32,857 nucleotides of DNA, taken from Verrucomicrobiales bacterium (lineage in GTDB: Bacteria; Verrucomicrobiota; Verrucomicrobiia; Verrucomicrobiales; DEV007). The stretch lies in assembly GCA_024638765.1 (NCBI GenBank), contig JAHEJT010000041.1:1-32857 (forward strand). Reading direction: 5' to 3'. The position numbers were made by a program, and so were the translations under genes. Of this stretch, positions 23,545-31,743 are shown in pieces; within the stretch, counting starts at the first letter, position 1; every line of letters starts with the position of its first letter. The notes beneath the pieces are model-generated. The model searched no databases, was not told where the DNA came from, and saw only the letters and a list, made by a program, of their open reading frames with translations.

Positions 23545-25395
23545 ATGAGTTCAAGCACGTCCACGACCCTCCCGGACAGCTCTGAGGAAGCGCACGCCGA
23601 AGACCATCACGCCCTCCCGTTCTGGCGGCAGTACATTTTCTCGTCGGATCACAAGATCATCGGGATCCAGTACGGCTTTACCGCCCTGGTTTTTCTGGCG
23701 ATCGGGTTTTTCCTCATGATGGTGATGCGCTGGAGCATCGCTTATCCCACTTCCGAGATCCCCCTGGTGGGAAAGATGCTCGGTGAAAGATGGGCGCCCA
23801 ACGGCGTCATCAGTCCCGACCTTTACAACATGTTCGGCGCCATGCACGGCACCATCATGGTCTTCCTCGGGATTGTGCCGCTCGCGTTCGGCGCCTTCGG
23901 GAACTTCGTGACCCCCTTGCAGATCGGGGCCCCCGACATGGCGTTCCCGCGTCTCAACATGGCCAGTTACTGGTTCTATTTCCTGGGCGGCGTCGTGATG
24001 TTCGGCAGCTTTTTCCTGGAATCGGGCGCCGCCAAGGTGGGCTGGACCAATTACTCGCCCCTGGCGACGACCACGGACACGGAATTTGCGAGCATCTTCT
24101 GGACGGGCCAGACGTTGTGGCTGCTGGGCATGGTCTTCCTCATCAGTTCCTCGCTCCTGGGCGCGGTCAACTTTATCACCACCATCATCAACCTGCGCGC
24201 CCGCGGGATGACGTGGATGCGCCTCCCGTTTTTCGTCTGGGCCATGCTGGTGACCGGGTTTCTCCTCCTCCTCGCATTCCCGCCGCTGGAAGTCGCCGCC
24301 ATCATGCAGTTGATGGACCGCCTCGCGGGGACCAGCTTTTTCCTTCCCACCGGCCTTTACGCGGGCGGTGAGCGCCTCGACATCAGCGGGGGCGGTAGTC
24401 CCCTGCTTTACCAGCACCTCTTCTGGTTCCTGGGGCATCCGGAGGTCTACGTCCTTATTCTGCCGGCCATTGCCACGGTCGCGGAGGTGATCCCCAATAA
24501 CACCCGGAAACCGCTCTGGGGATACAAGTCCATGGTCTACGCCGTCATGGTGCTGGGTTTCCTCAGCTTCATCGTGTGGGCCCACCACATGTATCTCACC
24601 GGGATGGGCACCGCGGTAAGCACCTTTTTCCAGACCACCACCGTCCTGATATCGATCCCATCGGTCATCCTGGTGACGTCACTGCTCATCTCACTGTGGG
24701 GCGGCTCCATCCGCTTCACCGTCCCCATGCTTTTCGCCACGGCTTTCCTGCCCATGTTCGGCTTCGGAGGTCTCACCGGGTTGCCCCTGGCGTTCAACCT
24801 CATCGACCTGCATTTGCACGATACCTATTACGTGATCGGGCACTTCCATTACGTGGTGGCGCCGGGAACCATTTTCGGTCTCTTCGCCGGCATCTATTAC
24901 TGGTTCCCCAAGATGACGGGCCGCTTCATGAACAATTTCCTCGGTCACCTGCACTTCTGGCCGTCGCTTATCTGCATGAACGGCATTTTCCTTCCCATGA
25001 TGATCCAAGGAATGGCGGGTTTCCACCGGCGCGCCTTCGACGGCGGTCAGACTTACGAGGCCACCACGGAGCGATTCCTCTGGATGAACGAGCTGACCTC
25101 CTGGTCGGCATGGCTCCTCGCCGTGGCGCAGATTCCCTTTATCTTCAACCTCTTTTGGAGCATCCGCTTCGGGAGAAAGGCCAACTCGGATAACCCCTGG
25201 GACGCCACCACCCTGGAGTGGAGCACGCCGACCCCTCCGCCGCACGGCAATTTCCCCACGGAACCGGTGATCTATCGCAACCCCTACGAATACAGTCAGC
25301 CCGGCGCCGCCAAGGACTTCACTCCCCAGTGGATTCCGGATGAGGAGATCGAAAAAGCCGCACCCGAGAAAGCCAAAGCCAAGGCCAAGTCATAG
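23545..25395 (+). CDS. ctaD: Cytochrome c oxidase subunit I (A-type heme-copper oxidase)
   Basis: The catalytic subunit of a proton-pumping aa3-type oxidase, 616 aa, about 12 membrane helices. Ligands seen are H101 (heme a), H298 in GHPEVY with the cross-linked Tyr302, H347 and H348 (CuB), H433 (heme a3) and H435 (heme a). The D-channel appears intact: N120, D131 in GAPDMAFPR, N138, and E300 in the A1-type GHPEVY. The K-channel is unusual: aligned without gaps to the Paracoccus subunit, the lysine of VPTGIKVFSW is Leu376 in IPSVILVTSL. The downstream WGGSI and HDTYYVIGHFHY anchor that alignment. Subunits III, IV and II follow. Confidence 0.96.
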   Translation: MSSSTSTTLPDSSEEAHAEDHHALPFWRQYIFSSDHKIIGIQYGFTALVFLAIGFFLMMVMRWSIAYPTSEIPLVGKMLGERWAPNGVISPDLYNMFGAMHGTIMVFLGIVPLAFGAFGNFVTPLQIGAPDMAFPRLNMASYWFYFLGGVVMFGSFFLESGAAKVGWTNYSPLATTTDTEFASIFWTGQTLWLLGMVFLISSSLLGAVNFITTIINLRARGMTWMRLPFFVWAMLVTGFLLLLAFPPLEVAAIMQLMDRLAGTSFFLPTGLYAGGERLDISGGGSPLLYQHLFWFLGHPEVYVLILPAIATVAEVIPNNTRKPLWGYKSMVYAVMVLGFLSFIVWAHHMYLTGMGTAVSTFFQTTTVLISIPSVILVTSLLISLWGGSIRFTVPMLFATAFLPMFGFGGLTGLPLAFNLIDLHLHDTYYVIGHFHYVVAPGTIFGLFAGIYYWFPKMTGRFMNNFLGHLHFWPSLICMNGIFLPMMIQGMAGFHRRAFDGGQTYEATTERFLWMNELTSWSAWLLAVAQIPFIFNLFWSIRFGRKANSDNPWDATTLEWSTPTPPPHGNFPTEPVIYRNPYEYSQPGAAKDFTPQWIPDEEIEKAAPEKAKAKAKS

Positions 25396-25428
25396 GCATG
25401 GGCCGGGCTTTGGATTAACCGAAATTTC

Positions 25429-26703
25429 ATGGAAATACCTTACACAGTGACCGCACGGCCCGATACCGGGCTGTGGAACGCCAAGATCGGCATCTGGCTC
25501 TTTCTGGCATCGGAAGTGATGCTCTTCGGCGGTCTCTTTTCCGGCTATGTCTTTCTGCGGCTTGGAGTGACCGAGGGCATCGACAATCCCTGGCCGACGC
25601 GTCAGCTCATCGTGTGGCCGGGCTTCGTCAACACCATTGTCCTCATCGCCTCGAGCGTGTTCGTGGTCTTCGCGTGGGCGGAACTCAAGATGCGGAACTT
25701 TGCCCGCTACCAGTTCTGGATGCGATTGGTCGTGCTCTGTGCCCTGGTCTTTCTCGGCCTGAAGTCCTACGAGTATTACGGGAAATTCACCCACCACGGG
25801 ATGAAGTTCGAAGACGATTCCGTGGTGGAAGGCGTCCTCCAGCAGGACCGGATCGAGTTTACGGCCACCGAGCTGAGTCTCAGCCCCGGCAAGGGCGGGC
25901 TGGAATTCCTGAAATACCTCAAGGACGGGACGGCGCCTGTATTCAAAACCGCCGACGGGGAAGAGGTGCGGCTGACATCCTCGTGGATCAAGAACTTGCG
26001 CAAGAGCAGTGGGGGAGTCGACGCTCCCGCCGCGGTGGTCCTGAAGCCGGCCGCCCCGCTGGAATTCAGTTTCAACCCGAAGAAGGTGCAGGCTTACACC
26101 GGCGAGGAACTTACCTTCCGCGATGCCACCGTTTTCAAGGGCGCTCTGAAAGACGACAAGATCTATTTCGAAGTCCACGACATCGATTTGCGCATGGTGG
26201 AGGACGATGCCGGAGCCATGGTCTTCAGTTACCTTGGTGACGCGCGCAAAGACGCTTACCTGGAACATCGGGACGCGGAGCTGAAAAAGGCCGAAGAAGA
26301 CGGCCGGGCGGCTGATCCCTATGACACCGACCTCATGCATATTCACCCGGAATCGCACGGCGCCGCCCACGGGGAGACGCACGGCAACGAAACCGGCGGC
26401 GAAGGAGCCGCGGACGGGCACGGATATCCCGTCATCGAGGTCGAGCGCGACCACAAGAAGTTCCTCTCGAACCATGGGCCCGCCTACAACACTTACTACG
26501 CGATCTACTTTACGCTGACAGGTCTGCACGGGCTGCACGTCCTCATCGGCGCGCTGGTCCTGACCTACTTTCTGTTCTTCCAGAAGAAGCTTTACCAAAA
26601 GAACCCCGAGCACCTCGCCAACCGCGTGGAAGTCGGGGGCCTCTTCTGGCACTTCGTAGACCTGGTCTGGATTTTCCTCTTCCCGATCATGTATTTGATG
26701 TGA
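25429..26703 (+). CDS. ctaE: Cytochrome c oxidase subunit III with a large soluble insertion
   Basis: A membrane subunit that stabilises subunit I. Family segments are IGIWLFLASEVMLFGGLFSG (21-40, including the conserved Glu29), GLKSYEYYGKF (110-120), YFTLTGLHGLHVLIGALVL (360-378) and LFWHFVDLVWIFLFPIMYL (405-423). The usual protein is about 200 aa; this one is 424. The extra residues lie at about 118-348, between YEYYGKF and NTYYAIYFTLTGLHG, where the usual loop is short. The insertion contains an internal duplication (127-165 with 230-268) and a His-rich stretch HIHPESHGAAHGETHG (304-319). The two ends are clear subunit III. Confidence 0.93.
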   Translation: MEIPYTVTARPDTGLWNAKIGIWLFLASEVMLFGGLFSGYVFLRLGVTEGIDNPWPTRQLIVWPGFVNTIVLIASSVFVVFAWAELKMRNFARYQFWMRLVVLCALVFLGLKSYEYYGKFTHHGMKFEDDSVVEGVLQQDRIEFTATELSLSPGKGGLEFLKYLKDGTAPVFKTADGEEVRLTSSWIKNLRKSSGGVDAPAAVVLKPAAPLEFSFNPKKVQAYTGEELTFRDATVFKGALKDDKIYFEVHDIDLRMVEDDAGAMVFSYLGDARKDAYLEHRDAELKKAEEDGRAADPYDTDLMHIHPESHGAAHGETHGNETGGEGAADGHGYPVIEVERDHKKFLSNHGPAYNTYYAIYFTLTGLHGLHVLIGALVLTYFLFFQKKLYQKNPEHLANRVEVGGLFWHFVDLVWIFLFPIMYLM

Positions 26704-26735
26704 GCGCGAAAGCGGTTATTTTTTGAGATAGGACA

Positions 26736-27077
26736 ATGGAGAGTACACCCGAAGAAATCAGAAAGCACGTCAAGGCTTACAAGGTCGTCGGTTATACACT
26801 GATCGCCTTCACGTTCATTACCGTCGCAGTCGCGAAGGTGCCGTTCTTGGACGTGGGAGCGCACGGCCTCACCGGCGGGGACATCACGGTGGGCCTGTTG
26901 ATCGCGAGCTTTAAGGCGAGCCTGGTGGCGCTGATTTTCATGCACCTCAATGCCGAGAAGAGCCTGATTTACAAGGTGTTGCTGTTCACCGTCTTTTTCT
27001 TCTTCGGTCTCATGTTCCTGAGCCTCTTCGAATTGTGGAACCCGATCCGGCAGATCTTCCTGGTGCCGGGCACCTGA
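26736..27077 (+). CDS. ctaF: Cytochrome c oxidase subunit IV (prokaryotic COX4 family)
   Basis: A small accessory oxidase subunit, 113 aa, with three membrane helices at about 17-37, 48-70 and 78-98. The segment GLLIASFKASLVALIFMHLN is characteristic of the prokaryotic subunit IV family. It lies 32 bp after subunit III and 4 bp before the next small gene. No cofactor ligands are expected or seen. Confidence 0.85.
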   Translation: MESTPEEIRKHVKAYKVVGYTLIAFTFITVAVAKVPFLDVGAHGLTGGDITVGLLIASFKASLVALIFMHLNAEKSLIYKVLLFTVFFFFGLMFLSLFELWNPIRQIFLVPGT

Positions 27078-27081
27078 TCCC

Positions 27082-27282
27082 ATGTCCCTGAAATTCTTCC
27101 ATATCTTTTTCATCGCGCTGGCCATCATCTGCACCTTCGGGTTCGCGGCGTGGACGGCCTGGGCGCAGGTGGACGGATTGGGCACCAGGATCTCCGGGAT
27201 CTGCAGCGGTGTGCTCGGCGTGCCCTTGACGATTTACGGGTACTGGTTTGTGACCAAGAAAGCCAAGCAGCTGATTGTGTGA
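27082..27282 (+). CDS. Small two-helix membrane protein in the oxidase cluster
   Basis: A 66-aa protein starting at ATG 27082, 4 bp after subunit IV. Two hydrophobic helices (about 4-26 and 37-56) are joined by a short loop, and the end is basic (VTKKAKQLIV). I recognise no named family, though small membrane proteins at this place are common in such clusters. It may be an assembly factor or minor subunit. The tight spacing and two clean helices support it as a real gene. Confidence 0.7.
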   Translation: MSLKFFHIFFIALAIICTFGFAAWTAWAQVDGLGTRISGICSGVLGVPLTIYGYWFVTKKAKQLIV

Positions 27283-27318
27283 TCCCGGCGTATCCATTCT
27301 GGAATTGATTTAAATTAC

Positions 27319-27582
27319 ATGGGCAACTTCATCATAGCGCTGAATCCTTTTCTCGCCTGTCCGGTGTGCGTGGGAAATCCGGATCACGCGGCGACCCTCG
27401 GCATGAACATGGCGATCGCCTTCATGGTGCTGGTCGTGGGGGGAGTGCTCGGCTGCCTGCTCACCTTCATTGCCCACCTCGCCAGAAAGGCGAAGTGTGC
27501 CGCCCGGGAAGAAGATACCCAGGCCCTGCTCTCCGGCCACGAAGCCGCCGACGCATTCGTTTCTGACACCACTAAAAAGTAA
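27319..27582 (+). CDS. Small membrane protein with a CPVC motif
   Basis: An 87-aa protein with ACPVCVGNPDHAATLGMNMA near the N-terminus (C14 and C17), one strong hydrophobic helix at about 29-53 (AIAFMVLVVGGVLGCLLTF), and a soluble Lys/Glu-rich tail. The CxxC with nearby His and Met residues could bind copper or act in thiol exchange. I recall similar C-x-x-C-F/V-G small proteins next to caa3 and ACIII genes but know no name. It lies 6 bp before subunit II, the CuA protein, which fits a copper-related role. Function is inferred only. Confidence 0.75.
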   Translation: MGNFIIALNPFLACPVCVGNPDHAATLGMNMAIAFMVLVVGGVLGCLLTFIAHLARKAKCAAREEDTQALLSGHEAADAFVSDTTKK

Positions 27583-27588
27583 AAGACC

Positions 27589-28362
27589 GTGCTGAACAAA
27601 TTTCTGGGAATTCCTGAACTCGCTTCCGAGCATGGCGAGATGATCGACCACATGCTGGAAGTGGTCCACTGGTTCATGGCCGTCCTCTTCGTCGGTTGGA
27701 CGCTGTTCTTTCTTTACGTGCTCTTCCGCTTTCAATGGCGAAAAAATCCCAAGGCCAGTCACGAAGGGATTACTTCCCATTTTTCGACGCACCTGGAAGT
27801 CGGTGTCGTCATCGTGGAGGTCGTCCTGCTCCTGGGATTTGCCTTTCCGCTCTGGGCTAACCGGGTGGATTCCTTTCCCACGGGTCCGGATGTCGCCAAG
27901 GTGCGCGCAGTCGGCGAACAATTCCGCTGGACCTTTCATTACACGGGGCCGGACGGGAAATTCGGGCGGGTGGATCCGGACCTCATCAGCCTGGACAATC
28001 TCGTCGGATTGGATCGGGAGGATCCCAACGCCAAGGACGATTTTCTCACCATCAACAAGCTCACCCTTCCCGTCCATCGCAAAGCCATCGTCCAGGTCAC
28101 TTCCAAGGACGTCATCCACGGCCTGGCCCCGGTCAAATTGCGTATTCAGCAGGACGCCATCCCCGGGATGGAGATCCCCATGTGGTTCACGCCCAACAAG
28201 ATCACCGATGGAGATATCATCTGTGCCCAGCTCTGCGGAATCGGGCACGCCCAGATGTACGCCAGTTTTGAGATTATCGATGGAGCCGAGTACGACAAGT
28301 GGGTGGTGCAGCAGTCCCCGGTGAAGGAAGAAGCTCCCCCGCTGGCCTCGGCCGGGCAATAA
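27589..28362 (+). CDS. ctaC: Cytochrome c oxidase subunit II (CuA subunit)
   Basis: Accepts electrons from cytochrome c at the binuclear CuA centre. It is 257 aa. Two membrane helices lie at about 27-47 and 70-90, then a periplasmic cupredoxin domain. CuA ligands are H177 (DVIHGL), C212 and C216 (CAQLC), H220 and M223 (GIGHAQM). W114 in QFRWTFHYTG matches the aromatic electron-entry site. It has no fused cytochrome c domain, so this is aa3-type and must take electrons from a separate cytochrome such as the ones upstream. The start is GTG 27589, after a gene order (I, III, IV, two small genes, II) that differs from the common II, I, III. Confidence 0.95.
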   Translation: MLNKFLGIPELASEHGEMIDHMLEVVHWFMAVLFVGWTLFFLYVLFRFQWRKNPKASHEGITSHFSTHLEVGVVIVEVVLLLGFAFPLWANRVDSFPTGPDVAKVRAVGEQFRWTFHYTGPDGKFGRVDPDLISLDNLVGLDREDPNAKDDFLTINKLTLPVHRKAIVQVTSKDVIHGLAPVKLRIQQDAIPGMEIPMWFTPNKITDGDIICAQLCGIGHAQMYASFEIIDGAEYDKWVVQQSPVKEEAPPLASAGQ

Positions 28363-28497
28363 TTGCCGACTCGTCGACGCGTTCCTGTCGGAGTGCGCAC
28401 CGGCGGGTGCGCGCCCTGAGAAACGAATTGTCACCGCCGCGCCGCTCACCCCGGTTCCACCGCTTGCACGCCCGGCGCCCTCCGCCCGGAATAAATC

Positions 28498-29490
28498 ATG
28501 AAGAAAACCACCGGATTTCATCGCTTCTCCGTCGTCGTGGTGGCCGCCACGGTGGCGCTCGTCTGGTGGGGCGCCGCGGTGACCACGGAAGGCGTGGGAA
28601 TGGCGGTGCCTGACTGGCCGCTGAGCTTCGGCAGCATCAATCCCGAAGGCTGGTGGCGCGTGCCGGCAGTCTTCCTGGAACACGGTCACCGCCTCCTCGC
28701 GTCCCTGGTCGGATTCCTCACCGTGATCCTGTGTCTCTGGGCGTGGCTGGGAAAAAAAACGCGCATGCTGCGCGTCCTTACGACCGCCGCCCTGATCGCC
28801 GTGATCCTCCAGGGCGTCCTCGGCGGCATGCGAGTCCTGCACATTTCCGATACCTTTGCGGTATTTCACGGATGCCTGGCCCAGGCGTTCTTCTGCCTGC
28901 TCCTCATGATCGCAATGATGAGTTCCCCGAAATGGGAATCCCGGCGCGAGCTCTACGAAGCGGGTTACCTCGAAAGAATGCGCGGGTTGAGCCTGGTGCT
29001 CTTCGGCGCGGTTTTTTTCCAACTCATCCTCGGCGCCACCATTCGCCACACCCATCGCTTCGGATTGGCGGATGATGGCATCCTGACGACGGGAGGGCGG
29101 ATCTTTCCCGGTTTCGGCGATTTCGACCTGCTACTGCTTTTTTCGCATAAGGCCTGGGCGCTCTTCGTGGCGCTGGCGGCCGGGATGGCGTGCTTTTACG
29201 CGGCCACCGGAAATCGCGAGGGCAGCGGCCGGATCCGGAGGAACGCCTGGCTCATCGGCGGCTTCGTGGGCGCGCAGGTCCTCCTCGGCATTTCGGTGAT
29301 CGCGACCGGTAAATCATTCTGGGTGACCAACTTTCACGTCCTCAACGGGCTCGCCGTTCTCGCCGCCGCCTTCGTGCTGGCGGTGAAGTGTTTTACTGCC
29401 AAGCCGCGATCCATCCTCCTGGCGGACCAGAGCGAGCCGGAAGAGTCCGGGAAATCCGAAAAGGGCGCTGCCTCCGGGACGCCGGTCTGA
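28498..29490 (+). CDS. ctaA: Heme A synthase (CtaA/COX15)
   Basis: Oxidises heme O to heme A in the membrane for the aa3 oxidase. It is 330 aa with about eight helices. Conserved features are EGVGMAVPDWPLSFGSINP (31-49, with the usual DWPL) and EHGHR (61-65), followed by HGCLAQAF, IRHTHRFG and NFHVLNGLAVL. Together these supply the paired His residues of both halves. It starts at ATG 28498 after a 135-bp gap that holds only a partial CCGACTCGTCG repeat at its start. It forms the expected pair with ctaB. Confidence 0.94.
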   Translation: MKKTTGFHRFSVVVVAATVALVWWGAAVTTEGVGMAVPDWPLSFGSINPEGWWRVPAVFLEHGHRLLASLVGFLTVILCLWAWLGKKTRMLRVLTTAALIAVILQGVLGGMRVLHISDTFAVFHGCLAQAFFCLLLMIAMMSSPKWESRRELYEAGYLERMRGLSLVLFGAVFFQLILGATIRHTHRFGLADDGILTTGGRIFPGFGDFDLLLLFSHKAWALFVALAAGMACFYAATGNREGSGRIRRNAWLIGGFVGAQVLLGISVIATGKSFWVTNFHVLNGLAVLAAAFVLAVKCFTAKPRSILLADQSEPEESGKSEKGAASGTPV

Positions 29491-29537
29491 CCCGCCGCGG
29501 GGATCGCCCCGCGATCGAATCCAGGGAAACTTACGAA

Positions 29538-30437
29538 GTGCAAACCTCCTCCTCGACTACGGACTCCGGCGAATCGCTCGCGGCCGCGTGGCGTGAAGAC
29601 CTCATGGTCCTCACCAAGGCACGACTCAGCTTCCTGGTGATCGTGACGACGTTCGTGGGTTTTCTGCTTGCTTCGGGATCGGATATCGACTGGCTCCTGC
29701 TGGTGCACACCCTCTTTGGCAGCGCGCTGACCGCCCTGGGCGCTGCGGTGTTCAATCAGCTCATGGAAATCGACAGCGACGCCCGGATGCGGCGGACGCA
29801 GGACCGGCCGCTTCCCGCGGGTCGGATACCGCCGGTCGTGGCCTTCGGCATCGGGTGGCTGCTGGCGGCGTTCGGCCTGGTGCACCTGGGAATCAAGGTC
29901 AACATCCACGCCTGTTACCTGGCGGCGGCGACCTTGTTGATCTATCTCTTCATTTATACGCCGCTGAAGCGGCGTTCGAGCACGAACACCCTGGTGGGCG
30001 CGGTCTCGGGGGCAATCCCGCCGCTGATCGGATGGGTGGGGGCCGGGGGCGGCTACGGAGTGGAGGCGGCTTTCTTATTCGGGCTGCTGTTTCTCTGGCA
30101 GTTGCCGCATTTCCTGGCGATCAACTGGATGTATCGCGACCAGTATCGTGAGGCCGGGTTCGTGATGTGGTCGAACCAAGATGAGTCCGGGGCCTTGACG
30201 TCCGGCCTGGCGGTGTTTTTCAGCGCGCTCCTGGTTTCGTTGATGGCGGTGCCGTGGTGGTCGGGCGTCGCGGGGTGGCCCACCCTGGCCGGCGGTCTGC
30301 TCTTGAGCCTGGGAATGCTGATCCTGGCGTTGCGCTTTCGGCGCGTGCGGGACCGGGCTGCGGCGCGTAAGCTTTTCTTTTACACCCTGATTTATCTGCC
30401 GGCGATCCTCGTCGTGCTGGTGGTATTCTGGAAATAA
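29538..30437 (+). CDS. ctaB: Protoheme IX farnesyltransferase (heme O synthase, CtaB)
   Basis: Converts heme B to heme O by farnesylation; CtaA then makes heme A. It is 299 aa with about eight to nine helices. The prenyltransferase motif NQLMEIDSDARMRRTQDRPLP holds the Asp-rich site, and KRRSSTNTLVGAVSGAIPPLIGW is the second conserved region. LWQLPHFLAINWMY is typical of CtaB. I chose GTG 29538, with AGGGA about 10 bp upstream, 47 bp after ctaA. The open frame extends back into ctaA but without family similarity. Confidence 0.94.
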   Translation: MQTSSSTTDSGESLAAAWREDLMVLTKARLSFLVIVTTFVGFLLASGSDIDWLLLVHTLFGSALTALGAAVFNQLMEIDSDARMRRTQDRPLPAGRIPPVVAFGIGWLLAAFGLVHLGIKVNIHACYLAAATLLIYLFIYTPLKRRSSTNTLVGAVSGAIPPLIGWVGAGGGYGVEAAFLFGLLFLWQLPHFLAINWMYRDQYREAGFVMWSNQDESGALTSGLAVFFSALLVSLMAVPWWSGVAGWPTLAGGLLLSLGMLILALRFRRVRDRAAARKLFFYTLIYLPAILVVLVVFWK

Positions 30438-30496
30438 CCGGTGGATCTCGTGTTGCCCCCGGAGGGCGGCGGGCGTATCTAGAACTTAAGCAGCGC

Positions 30497-31225
30497 ATGG
30501 AAACAGAAGAACAGGCACAAAAGAGATTCAAATCCAAGGCGGTGACGGCCTGGGGCCTGGTGATCGTCATGCTCTGCGGCGTGCTGGTGACCTACAATTA
30601 CATGCTCCGCAACCGGATGGAGCACCGCAACGAGCGTCCCGCCTTTGTGGGGAAACTGGAAAAGGACCTGGAGGCGGTCAATCGCACGGGTGAGACCGTC
30701 AAGCTGAGCATGCTGCGGGGCAAGGTCTGGGTGGCGGGCTATTTGTTCACCGAGTGTCCCAACAGCTGCATCGGCGCCGCCGGAGAAATGGTGGAACTGC
30801 AGAGAGAGTTCGGGGAAGACGAGCGATTCCGATTGGTCTCGTTCAGCGTGAATCCGGAGGGGGATACCCCGGAAAAGATGAATGCCTTCGTCGCGGCCCA
30901 CGGGATTGATGTGCCGGGCTGGTGGTTTCTCACGGGGGACAAGACCAGTATCCGCGATTACATGGTGAGCTATTTCCGGTTTTATCCGGTCTCCCGCAAC
31001 ACGGATCCGGAGAAGATCGCGAACGAGGGACAGTTCCTGCATGACCCGCGCCTGGCGCTGGTGGATGGCAACGGCAATATTCGGGGATATTACAATGTGC
31101 TCGATCCCCGGGTGGGAGACCAGTATCGCAAGAAACTGCTCCACGATATTCGTTGGGTGCTTTCGGAGTCTGCGGACGAGGGCGCCTCCGGTCCCGGCGA
31201 AGGCGGGCACGGAAGCCGGAGCTGA
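30497..31225 (+). CDS. Sco1/SenC-type copper chaperone
   Basis: A membrane-tethered thioredoxin-fold protein that helps load copper into the CuA site of subunit II. It is 242 aa. One N-terminal helix (about 15-36) precedes the periplasmic domain. Copper ligands are C87 and C91 in CPNSC and H182 in FLHDPRLALVD, all at the expected places. FSVNPEGDTPEKM is another family segment. Its stop overlaps the ribosome-binding region of the next gene. It lies between ctaB and the DUF420 gene in the oxidase maturation block. Confidence 0.93.
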   Translation: METEEQAQKRFKSKAVTAWGLVIVMLCGVLVTYNYMLRNRMEHRNERPAFVGKLEKDLEAVNRTGETVKLSMLRGKVWVAGYLFTECPNSCIGAAGEMVELQREFGEDERFRLVSFSVNPEGDTPEKMNAFVAAHGIDVPGWWFLTGDKTSIRDYMVSYFRFYPVSRNTDPEKIANEGQFLHDPRLALVDGNGNIRGYYNVLDPRVGDQYRKKLLHDIRWVLSESADEGASGPGEGGHGSRS

Positions 31226-31232
31226 GGAAAAA

Positions 31233-31730
31233 ATGTCGGTGACGGATTTACCGGCGGTCAACGCCACCCTGAACGCGGTCTGCACGGTCTTTCTGTCGGC
31301 GGGTTTCGTGTGTATCCGCCGTGGGCTGCAGAAGCAGCATATCGCCTGCATGGCGGCGGCGCTGGTAACCTCGGCTGTGTTCCTGACCTGTTATCTGGTG
31401 TATCATTACCAGGTGGGGAGCGTGAAGTTCACCCACGAGGGGGCCGCGCGTCCGGTTTACTTCGCGATCCTCATCAGTCATATCCTCCTGGCGATGGTCT
31501 GTGCGCCCCTCGTGATCTTGACGCTGATCCCGGCGCTACGCCGGCGCTTCGACCGGCACCGGAAGATTGCGCGTTGGACCTGGCCGATCTGGATGTATGT
31601 ATCGATCACGGGCGTGCTGGTTTACTTCATGCTTTACCACTGGTTTCCTTCGGAGGAACTGAATGCCCTCAATCCGGCCGGGCCCGAGGTTCCCGAGCCG
31701 GGCCCATGCTTATGCTGGATTTCAAGGTAA
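31233..31730 (+). CDS. DUF420 membrane protein (CtaM/YozB-like oxidase maturation factor)
   Basis: A 165-aa protein with about four helices, of the DUF420 family. Known members (B. subtilis YozB/CtaM) are needed for activity of heme-A oxidases. Family-like segments are LNAVCTVFLSAGFVCIRRG, CYLVYHYQVG, ISHILLAMVCAPLVILTL and RHRKIARWTWPIWMYVSITG, with the His residues expected in the middle helices. ATG 31233 is preceded by GAGGAAAAA, a clear ribosome-binding site that overlaps the sco stop. The frame remains open upstream inside sco, but that is an overlap shadow. The context agrees with a late maturation step. Confidence 0.92.
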   Translation: MSVTDLPAVNATLNAVCTVFLSAGFVCIRRGLQKQHIACMAAALVTSAVFLTCYLVYHYQVGSVKFTHEGAARPVYFAILISHILLAMVCAPLVILTLIPALRRRFDRHRKIARWTWPIWMYVSITGVLVYFMLYHWFPSEELNALNPAGPEVPEPGPCLCWISR

Positions 31731-31743
31731 TTTGAGGTAATGT

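Noticed and set aside
28363..28497. A small gene or terminator between subunit II and ctaA
   Set aside because: Only a partial CCGACTCGTCG repeat and GC-rich DNA; no clear hairpin with T-tract and no reading frame with support.
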